A DNA stretch of 64,000 nucleotides from Pyropia yezoensis (taxonomy: Eukaryota; Rhodophyta; Bangiophyceae; Bangiales; Bangiaceae). The translations under genes and the position numbers were made by a program. This document shows, piece after piece, positions 54,481 through 64,000 of this stretch. The DNA is taken from the NCBI GenBank assembly GCA_009829735.1, contig CM020618.1, positions 30,976,894 to 31,040,893 on the forward strand, given 5' to 3'. The notes under the pieces were generated by a model, which had not been told where the DNA came from, ran no database searches, and was given only the letters and a program-made list of their open reading frames with translations. The stretch's first letter is position 1; every line of letters starts with the position of its first letter.

Positions 54481-57400
54481 CACAGGCGAGATAAAGCCAG
54501 CGCTGACCCCGGAGTTTCAGGGATCTAGGCAGGGTTGACCGGAACGCTGGGGGCTAGGGGAAAACAACATGATCAGATTCGCTCTGGCCGGGGATGAAAG
54601 TTTGATCAGATTAGCTCGGGCCCCCACCTCCGCGCCTGTCTGCGCTCCTCGACCCCCGCTCTGGCGTCGTCGAGTGGGGCACTTGGCTTCCATGCTGGAT
54701 TTCCCAAACCAAACAGTCACAGTACTGTGCCCGGCGTGACATGGCGCGAAAGTTTCCGCAGCCGTGGAACCCACAGAGGCAAGATAAAGCCAGCGCCGAC
54801 CCCGGGCATTCAGGAGTCAAGGCAGGGTTGACCGGAAGGGGGGAGCTAGGGGAAAATAATACAATCAGGTTCGCTCGAACCTGAAAAAATGAATTGATCA
54901 GATTCGCGCGGGTCCCGACCTTCTCGCCTGCCTGCGCTCCCGAAGCCCGCCCGGCGTTGGCCATGGCGCGATTTCTTCCGCGGGCGTGGAGTCAACACAG
55001 GCGAGATAAAGCCAGCGCTGACCCCGGAATTTCAGGGATCTAGGCAGGGTTTACCAGAAAGGAGGTGCTAGGGAACACTAAAAGGATCCGATTTGCGAAG
55101 AGCGGGGAAGAACAATTGATCAGATAAGCTCGGGCCCCCACCTCCGCGCTTGTCTGCGCTCCTCGACCCCCGCCCTGGCGTCGTCGAGTGGGGCACTTGG
55201 CTTCCATGCTGGATTTCCCAAACCAAACAGTCACAGTACTGTGCCCGGCGTGACATGGCGCGAAAGTTTCCGCAGCCGTGGAACCCACAGAGGCAAGATA
55301 AAGCCAGCGCCGACCCCGGGCATTCAGGAGTCAAGGCAGGGTTGACCGGAAGGGGGGAGCTAGGGGAAAATAATACAATCAGGTTCGCTCGAACCTGAAA
55401 AAAATGAATTGATCAGATTCGCGCGGGTCCCGACCTTCTCGCCTGCCTGCGCTCCCCAAGCCCGCCTGGCGTTGGCCATGGAGTGAATTCCTCTGCGGGC
55501 ATGGAATCCACGCAGGCGAGATCAAGCCAGCCTTGACCCTGAGAACTTCGGAGTCAAGGAAGGGTTGACCGGAAGGGGGGTTGTAGGGAAAACTTAAAAG
55601 TTCAGATTTGCTCAAGCCAGGAAAGAACAATTGATCATGATTCGCCCGGGTCCCCACCTCCGCGCCAGCCTGCGCTCCACAACCCCGCCCGGCGTGCCAT
55701 GGCACGATTTATTCCGCAGGCGTGGAATCCACACAGGCGAGATAAAGCCAGCGCTGACCCCGGAGTTTCAGGGATCTAGGCAGGGTTGACCGGAACGCTG
55801 GGGGCTAGGGGAAAACAACATGATCAGATTCGCTCTGGCCGGGGATGAAAGTTTGATCAGATTAGCTCGGGCCCCCACCTCCGCGCCTGTCTGCGCTCCT
55901 CGACCCCCGCTCTGGCGTCGTCGAGTGGGGCACTTGGCTTCCATGCTGGATTTCCCAAACCAAACAGTCACAGTACTGTGCCCGGCGTGACATGGCGCGA
56001 AAGTTTCCGCAGCCGTGGAACCCACAGAGGCAAGATAAAGCCAGCGCCGACCCCGGGCATTCAGGAGTCAAGGCAGGGTTGACCGGAAGGGGGGAGCTAG
56101 GGGAAAATAATACAATCAGGTTCGCTCGAACCTGAAAAAAATGAATTGATCAGATTCGCGCGGGTCCCGACCTTCTCGCCTGCCTGCGCTCCCCAAGCCC
56201 GCCTGGCGTTGGCCATGGAGTGAATTCCTCTGCGGGCATGGAATCCACGCAGGCGAGATCAAGCCAGCCTTGACCCTGAGAACTTCGGAGTCAAGGAAGG
56301 GTTGACCGGAAGGGGGGTTGTAGGGAAAACTTAAAAGTTCAGATTTGCTCAAGCCAGGAAAGAACAATTGATCATGATTCGCCCGGGTCCCCACCTCCGC
56401 GCCAGCCTGCGCTCCACAACCCCGCCCGGCGTGCCATGGCATGATTTCTTCCGCAGGCGTGGAATCCACATAGGCGAGATAAAGCCAGCGCTGACCCCGG
56501 AATTTCAGGGATCTAGGCAGGGTTTACCAGAAAGGAGGTGCTAGGGAACATTAAAAGGATCCGATTTGCGAAGAGCGGGGAAGAACAATTGATCAGATAA
56601 GCTCGGGCCCCCACCTCCGCGCCTGTCTGCGCTCCTCGACCCCCGCCCTGGCGTCGTCGAGTGGGGCACTTGGCTTCCATGCTGGATTTCCCAAACCAAA
56701 CAGTCACAGTACTGTGCCCGGCGTGACATGGCGCGAAAGTTTCCGCAGCCGTGGAACCCACAGAGGCAAGATAAAGCCAGCGCCGACCCCGGGCATTCAG
56801 GAGTCAAGGCAGGGTTGACCGGAAGGGGGGAGCTAGGGGAAAATAATACAATCTGGTTCGCTCGAACCTGAAAAAAATGAATTGATCAGATTCGCGCGGG
56901 TCCCGACCTTCTCGCCTGCCTGCGCTCCCGAAGCCCGCCTAGCGTTGGCCATGGAGTGAATTCCTCTGCGGGCATGGAATCCACGCAGGCGAGATCAAGC
57001 CAGCCTTGACCCTGAGAACTTCGGAGTCAAGGAAGGGTTGACCGGAAGGGGGGTTGTAGGGAAAACTTAAAAGTTCAGATTTGCTCAAGCCAGGAAAGAA
57101 CAATTGATCATGATTCGCCCGGGTCCCCACCTCCGCGCCAGCCTGCGCTCCACAACCCCGCCCGGCGTGCCATGGCATGATTTATTCCGCAGGCGTGGAA
57201 TCCACATAGGCGAGATAAAGCCAGCGCTGACCCCGGAATTTCAGGGATCTAGGCAGGGTTTACCAGAAAGGAGGTGCTAGGGAACATTAAAAGGATCCGA
57301 TTTGCGAAGAGCGGGGAAGAACAATTGATCAGATAAGCTCGGGCCCCCACCTCCGCGCCTGTCTGCGCTCCTCGACCCCCGCCCTGGCGTCGTCGAGTGG

Positions 57401-57991
57401 GGCACTTGGCTTCCATGCTGGATTTCCCAAACCAAACAGTCACAGTACTGTGCCCGGCGTGACATGGCGCGAAAGTTTCCGCAGCCGTGGAACCCACAGA
57501 GGCAAGATAAAGCCAGCGCCGACCCCGGGCATTCAGGAGTCAAGGCAGGGTTGACCGGAAGGGGGGAGCTAGGGGAAAATAGTACAATCAGGTTCGCTCG
57601 AACCTGAAAAAAATGAATTGATCAGATTCGCGCGGGTCCCGACCTTCTCGCCTGCCTGCGCTCCCCAAGCCCGCCCGGCGTTGGCCATGGAGTGAATTCC
57701 TCTGCGGGCATGGAATCCACGCAGGCGAGATCAAGCCAGCCTTGACCCTGAGAACTTCGGAGTCAAGGAAGGGTTGACCGGAAGGGGGGTTGTAGGGAAA
57801 ACTTAAAAGTTCAGATTTGCTCAAGCCAGGAAAGAACAATTGATCATGATTCGCCCGGGTCCCCACCTCCGCGCCAGCCTGCGCTCCACAACCCCGCCCG
57901 GCGTGCCATGGCACGATTTATTCCGCAGGCGTGGAATCCACACAGGCGAGATAAAGCCAGCGCTGACCCCGGAGTTTCAGGGATCTAGGCA

Positions 57992-58728
57992 GGGTTGACC
58001 GGAACGCTGGGGGCTAGGGGAAAACAACATGATCAGATTCGCTCTGGCCGGGGATGAAAGTTTGATCAGATTAGCTCGGGCCCCCACCTCCGCGCCTGTC
58101 TGCGCTCCTCGACCCCCGCTCTGGCGTCGTCGAGTGGGGCACTTGGCTTCCATGCTGGATTTCCCAAACCAAACAGTCACAGTACTGTGCCCGGCGTGAC
58201 ATGGCGCGAAAGTTTCCGCAGCCGTGGAACCCACAGAGGCAAGATAAAGCCAGCGCCGACCCCGGGCATTCAGGAGTCAAGGCAGGGTTGACCGGAAGGG
58301 GGGAGCTAGGGGAAAATAGTACAATCAGGTTCGCTCGAACCTGAAAAAAATGAATTGATCAGATTCGCGCGGGTCCCGACCTTCTCGCCTGCCTGCGCTC
58401 CCCAAGCCCGCCCGGCGTTGGCCATGGAGTGAATTCCTCTGCGGGCATGGAATCCACGCAGGCGAGATCAAGCCAGCCTTGACCCTGAGAACTTCGGAGT
58501 CAAGGAAGGGTTGACCGGAAGGGGGGTTGTAGGGAAAACTTAAAAGTTCAGATTTGCTCAAGCCAGGAAAGAACAATTGATCATGATTCGCCCGGGTCCC
58601 CACCTCCGCGCCAGCCTGCGCTCCACAACCCCGCCCGGCGTGCCATGGCACGATTTATTCCGCAGGCGTGGAATCCACATAGGCGAGATAAAGCCAGCGC
58701 TGACCCCGGAGTTTCAGGGATCTAGGCA
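57992..58728. repeat. Representative 737-bp trimer unit (a1-b-c)
   Basis: a1 57992-58284 (293 bp), b 58285-58507 (223 bp), c 58508-58728 (221 bp). The next unit begins at 58729 in the same phase. Similar trimers fill most of the array. The b monomer holds the palindrome CAGGTTCGCTCGAACCTG just after its start. Confidence 0.92.
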
Positions 58729-60407
58729 GGGTTGACCGGAACGCTGGGGGCTAGGGGAAAACAACATGATCAGATTCGCTCTGGCCGGGGATGAAAGTTT
58801 GATCAGATTAGCTCGGGCCCCCACCTCCGCGCCTGTCTGCGCTCCTCGACCCCCGCTCTGGCGTCGTCGAGTGGGGCACTTGGCTTCCATGCTGGATTTC
58901 CCAAACCAAACAGTCACAGTACTGTGCCCGGCGTGACATGGCGCGAAAGTTTCCGCAGCCGTGGAACCCACAGAGGCAAGATAAAGCCAGCGCCGACCCC
59001 GGGCATTCAGGAGTCAAGGCAGGGTTGACCGGAAGGGGGGAGCTAGGGGAAAATAATACAATCAGGTTCGCTCGAACCTGAAAAAAATGAATTGATCAGA
59101 TTCGCGCGGGTCCCGACCTTCTCGCCTGCCTGCGCTCCCCAAGCCCGCCCGGCGTTGGCCATGGAGTGAATTCCTCTGCGGGCATGGAATCCACGCAGGC
59201 GAGATCAAGCCAGCCTTGACCCTGAGAACTTCGGAGTCAAGGAAGGGTTGACCGGAAGGGGGGTTGTAGGGAAAACTTAAAAGTTCAGATTTGCTCAAGC
59301 CAGGAAAGAACAATTGATCATGATTCGCCCGGGTCCCCACCTCCGCGCCAGCCTGCGCTCCACAACCCCGCCCGGCGTGCCATGGCACGATTTATTCCGC
59401 AGGCGTGGAATCCACACAGGCGAGATAAAGCCAGCGCTGACCCCGGAGTTTCAGGGATCTAGGCAGGGTTGACCGGAACGCTGGGGGCTAGGGGAAAACA
59501 ACATGATCAGATTCGCTCTGGCCGGGGATGAAAGTTTGATCAGATTAGCTCGGGCCCCCACCTCCGCGCCTGTCTGCGCTCCTCGACCCCCGCTCTGGCG
59601 TCGTCGAGTGGGGCACGTGGCTTCCATGCTGGATTTCCCAAACCAAACAGTCACAGTACTGTGCCCGGCGTGACATGGCGCGAAAGTTTCCGCAGCCGTG
59701 GAACCCACAGAGGCAAGATAAAGCCAGCGCCGACCCCGGGCATTCAGGAGTCAAGGCAGGGTTGACCGGAAGGGGGGAGCTAGGGGAAAATAGTACAATC
59801 AGGTTCGCTCGAACCTGAAAAAAATGAATTGATCAGATTCGCGCGGGTCCCGACCTTCTCGCCTGCCTGCGCTCCCCAAGCCCGCCCGGCGTTGGCCATG
59901 GAGTGAATTCCTCTGCGGGCATGGAATCCACGCAGGCGAGATCAAGCCAGCCTTGACCCTGAGAACTTCGGAGTCAAGGAAGGGTTGACCGGAAGGGGGG
60001 TTGTAGGGAAAACTTAAAAGTTCAGATTTGCTCAAGCCAGGAAAGAACAATTGATCATGATTCGCCCGGGTCCCCACCTCCGCGCCAGCCTGCGCTCCAC
60101 AACCCCGCCCGGCGTGCCATGGCACGATTTATTCCGCAGGCGTGGAATCCACACAGGCGAGATAAAGCCAGCGCTGACCCCGGAGTTTCAGGGATCTAGG
60201 CAGGGTTGACCGGAACGCTGGGGGCTAGGGGAAAACAACATGATCAGATTCGCTCTGGCCGGAGATGAAAGTTTGATCAGATTAGCTCGGGCCCCCACCT
60301 CCGCGCCTGCCTGCGCTCCTCGACCCCCGCTCTGGCGTCGTCGAGTGGCGCACTTGGCTTCCATGCTGGATTTCCCAAACCAAACAGTCACAGTACTGTG
60401 CCCGGCG

Positions 60408-60580
60408 TGCCATGGCGCGATATTTTCCACGGGTGTGGAATCCACGCTGGCGAGATAACACCAACGCTGTAGGCCGCCCGGCGTTGGCCATGGCGCGATT
60501 ACTTCCGCGGGCGTGGAGTTTACACAGGCGAGATAAAGCCAGCGCTGACCCCGGGAACTGAGGAGTTCAGGCAAGGTTGA
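60408..60580. repeat. Divergent monomer segment inside the satellite
   Basis: From about 60408, an a1 monomer changes to a form not seen elsewhere (TATTTTCCACGGGTGTGG, then GATAACACCAACGCTGTAGG and GTGGAGTTTACACAGG) before the next a1 starts. This gives a short 332-bp interval between a-type monomers. It resembles the diverged edge copies and may be an old remnant or an inserted variant. Confidence 0.7.
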
Positions 60581-63500
60581 CCGGAACGCTGGGGGCTAGG
60601 GGAAAACAACATGATCAGATTCGCTCTGGCCGGAGATGAAAGTTTGATCAGATTAGCTCGGGCCCCCACCTCCGCGCCTGCCTGCGCTCCTCGACCCCCG
60701 CTCTGGCGTCGTCGAGTGGCGCACTTGGCTTCCATGCTGGATTTCCCAAACCAAACAGTCACAGTACTGTGCCCGGCGTGACATGGCGCGAAAGTTTCCG
60801 CAGCCGTGGAACCCACAGAGGCAAGATAAAGCCAGCGCCGACCCCGGGCATTCAGGAGTCAAGGCAGGGTTGACCGGAAGGGGGGAGCTAGGGGAAAATA
60901 GTACAATCAGGTTCGCTCGAACCTGAAAAAAATGAATTGATCAGATTCGCGCGGGTCCCGACCTTCTCGCCTGCCTGCGCTCCCCAAGCCCGCCCGGCGT
61001 TGGCCATGGAGTGAATTCCTCTGCGGGCATGGAATCCACGCAGGCGAGATCAAGCCAGCCTTGACCCTGAGAACTTCGGAGTCAAGGAAGGGTTGACCGG
61101 AAGGGGGGTTGTAGGGAAAACTTAAAAGTTCAGATTTGCTCAAGCCAGGAAAGAACAATTGATCATGATTCGCCCGGGTCCCCACCTCCGCGCCAGCCTG
61201 CGCTCCACAACCCCGCCCGGCGTGCCATGGCACGATTTATTCCGCAGGCGTGGAATCCACACAGGCGAGATAAAGCCAGCGCTGACCCCGGAGTTTCAGG
61301 GATCTAGGCAGGGTTGACCGGAACGCTGGGGGCTAGGGGAAAACAACATGATCAGATTCGCTCTGGCCGGGGATGAAAGTTTGATCAGATTAGCTCGGGC
61401 CCCCACCTCCGCGCCTGTCTGCGCTCCTCGACCCCCGCTCTGGCGTCGTCGAGTGGGGCACTTGGCTTCCATGCTGGATTTCCCAAACCAAACAGTCACA
61501 GTACTGTGCCCGGCGTGACATGGCGCGAAAGTTTCCGCAGCCGTGGAACCCACAGAGGCAAGATAAAGCCAGCGCCGACCCCGGGCATTCAGGAGTCAAG
61601 GCAGGGTTGACCGGAAGGGGGGAGCTAGGGGAAAATAATACAATCAGGTTCGCTCGAACCTGAAAAAAATGAATTGATCAGATTCGCGCGGGTCCCGACC
61701 TTCTCGCCTGCCTGCGCTCCCCAAGCCCGCCTGGCGTTGGCCATGGAGTGAATTCCTCTGCGGGCATGGAATCCACGCAGGCGAGATCAAGCCAGCCTTG
61801 ACCCTGAGAACTTCGGAGTCAAGGAAGGGTTGACCGGAAGGGGGGTTGTAGGGAAAACTTAAAAGTTCAGATTTGCTCAAGCCAGGAAAGAACAATTGAT
61901 CATGATTCGCCCGGGTCCCCACCTCCGCGCCAGCCTGCGCTCCACAACCCCGCCCGGCGTGCCATGGCATGATTTCTTCCGCAGGCGTGGAATCCACATA
62001 GGCGAGATAAAGCCAGCGCTGACCCCGGAATTTCAGGGATCTAGGCAGGGTTTACCAGAAAGGAGGTGCTAGGGAACATTAAAAGGATCCGATTTGCGAA
62101 GAGCGGGGAAGAACAATTGATCAGATAAGCTCGGGCCCCCACCTCCGCGCCTGTCTGCGCTCCTCGACCCCCGCCCTGGCGTCGTCGAGTGGGGCACTTG
62201 GCTTCCATGCTGGATTTCCCAAACCAAACAGTCACAGTACTGTGCCCGGCGTGACATGGCGCGAAAGTTTCCGCAGCCGTGGAACCCACAGAGGCAAGAT
62301 AAAGCCAGCGCCGACCCCGGGCATTCAGGAGTCAAGGCAGGGTTGACCGGAAGGGGGGAGCTAGGGGAAAATAATACAATCTGGTTCGCTCGAACCTGAA
62401 AAAAATGAATTGATCAGATTCGCGCGGGTCCCGACCTTCTCGCCTGCCTGCGCTCCCGAAGCCCGCCTAGCGTTGGCCATGGAGTGAATTCCTCTGCGGG
62501 CATGGAATCCACGCAGGCGAGATCAAGCCAGCCTTGACCCTGAGAACTTCGGAGTCAAGGAAGGGTTGACCGGAAGGGGGGTTGTAGGGAAAACTTAAAA
62601 GTTCAGATTTGCTCAAGCCAGGAAAGAACAATTGATCATGATTCGCCCGGGTCCCCACCTCCGCGCCAGCCTGCGCTCCACAACCCCGCCCGGCGTGCCA
62701 TGGCATGATTTATTCCGCAGGCGTGGAATCCACATAGGCGAGATAAAGCCAGCGCTGACCCCGGAATTTCAGGGATCTAGGCAGGGTTTACCAGAAAGGA
62801 GGTGCTAGGGAACATTAAAAGGATCCGATTTGCGAAGAGCGGGGAAGAACAATTGATCAGATAAGCTCGGGCCCCCACCTCCGCGCCTGTCTGCGCTCCT
62901 CGACCCCCGCCCTGGCGTCGTCGAGTGGGGCACTTGGCTTCCATGCTGGATTTCCCAAACCAAACAGTCACAGTACTGTGCCCGGCGTGACATGGCGCGA
63001 AAGTTTCCGCAGCCGTGGAACCCACAGAGGCAAGATAAAGCCAGCGCCGACCCCGGGCATTCAGGAGTCAAGGCAGGGTTGACCGGAAGGGGGGAGCTAG
63101 GGGAAAATAGTACAATCAGGTTCGCTCGAACCTGAAAAAAATGAATTGATCAGATTCGCGCGGGTCCCGACCTTCTCGCCTGCCTGCGCTCCCCAAGCCC
63201 GCCCGGCGTTGGCCATGGAGTGAATTCCTCTGCGGGCATGGAATCCACGCAGGCGAGATCAAGCCAGCCTTGACCCTGAGAACTTCGGAGTCAAGGAAGG
63301 GTTGACCGGAAGGGGGGTTGTAGGGAAAACTTAAAAGTTCAGATTTGCTCAAGCCAGGAAAGAACAATTGATCATGATTCGCCCGGGTCCCCACCTCCGC
63401 GCCAGCCTGCGCTCCACAACCCCGCCCGGCGTGCCATGGCACGATTTATTCCGCAGGCGTGGAATCCACACAGGCGAGATAAAGCCAGCGCTGACCCCGG

Positions 63501-64000
63501 AGTTTCAGGGATCTAGGCAGGGTTGACCGGAACGCTGGGGGCTAGGGGAAAACAACATGATCAGATTCGCTCTGGCCGGGGATGAAAGTTTGATCAGATT
63601 AGCTCGGGCCCCCACCTCCGCGCCTGTCTGCGCTCCTCGACCCCCGCTCTGGCGTCGTCGAGTGGGGCACTTGGCTTCCATGCTGGATTTCCCAAACCAA
63701 ACAGTCACAGTACTGTGCCCGGCGTGACATGGCGCGAAAGTTTCCGCAGCCGTGGAACCCACAGAGGCAAGATAAAGCCAGCGCCGACCCCGGGCATTCA
63801 GGAGTCAAGGCAGGGTTGACCGGAAGGGGGGAGCTAGGGGAAAATAGTACAATCAGGTTCGCTCGAACCTGAAAAAAATGAATTGATCAGATTCGCGCGG
63901 GTCCCGACCTTCTCGCCTGCCTGCGCTCCCCAAGCCCGCCCGGCGTTGGCCATGGAGTGAATTCCTCTGCGGGCATGGAATCCACGCAGGCGAGATCAAG

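Larger units (their letters stand above)
44480..64000. repeat. Satellite DNA array with higher-order repeat structure
   Basis: At least 19.5 kb of tandem monomers of three main kinds: a (about 293 bp; subtypes a1 with GGAACGCTGGGGG and a2 with AGAAAGGAGGTG), b (about 223 bp) and c (about 221 bp). All begin near GGGTTGACCGGA or GGGTTTACCAGA and share blocks such as AATTGATCAGAT, CGGCGTG.CATGGC and CAGGCGAGATAAAGCCAGCGC, so they are diverged copies of one ancestor. The order a-b-c repeats as units of 728-745 bp that are nearly identical between copies; a-b' dimers of 506-523 bp are mixed in. I count about 28 a-type monomers (15 a1, 13 a2) after the edge copy. The array runs off the window. Confidence 0.97.

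Noticed and set aside
58285-58350. CENP-B box in the satellite
   Set aside because: TTCGCTCGAACCTGA fits TTCGNNNNANNCGGG only in its first half; the CGGG part is missing.
44815-64000. Dozens of 69-136-codon minus-strand frames such as MGSTAAETFAPCHAG
   Set aside because: They recur with the satellite unit, overlap each other in different frames and have no family likeness. They are by-products of the repeat.
44480-64000. CRISPR array
   Set aside because: The repeats are hundreds of bases long, with no unique spacers, in a eukaryotic context.
1-64000. tRNA or rRNA genes
   Set aside because: No stretch with recognisable tRNA boxes or rRNA core sequence was noticed by eye.

Overview
The window is nuclear DNA from a GC-rich eukaryote. 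The best guess is a red alga of the Porphyra/Pyropia type. That rests on the intron-poor genes, very long Gly/Pro/Ala low-complexity tracts inside proteins, Ty3/gypsy elements and a NOP2 gene; it is inference, not a database match.

Positions 1-22627 are a stack of three Ty3/gypsy-type LTR retroelement fossils. E1 (1-3123, +) is a broken remnant. E2 (3124-22627, +) is broken and old, with its two LTRs about 11% different by eye. E3 (11670-21044, -) sits inside E2, bounded by a perfect 5-bp target duplication (GAAGC). E3 LTRs differ at about 12 of 469 positions, so it is younger than E2. E2 and E3 each carry an extra ORF region antisense to gag-pol, lying between pol and the 3' LTR. A solo LTR of the E3 family with its own 5-bp duplication (CTTGC) lies at 23462-23929.

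Positions 22628-25145 hold decayed, unrecognised coding-like sequence around that solo LTR. Positions 25146-28230 are a PIF/Harbinger DNA transposon with inverted ends, a 3-bp duplication (TCA), a plus-strand SAP-domain ORF and a convergent minus-strand DDE transposase interrupted by one in-frame stop.

Two host genes follow, arranged head to head: a minus-strand gene for a giant Gly-rich, probably membrane-anchored protein ending in a methyltransferase-like domain (29665-34170), and a plus-strand NOP2/NSUN1-type rRNA m5C methyltransferase (35594-37906). About 1.4 kb of possible shared promoter lies between them.

Positions 37907-44480 are gene-poor and rich in small repeats: four TA-flanked MITEs of three families, a widely spaced inverted-repeat pair, a GTGGCGACGG minisatellite and a degenerate CAGCCG-rich block. 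From about 44480 to the window end lies at least 19.5 kb of satellite DNA with higher-order structure (trimer units of about 737 bp, dimer units of about 515 bp) and a diverged outer edge, an architecture known from centromeric arrays. The most unusual items are the higher-order satellite, the antisense accessory ORFs shared by two Ty3 elements, and the two-gene Harbinger element.
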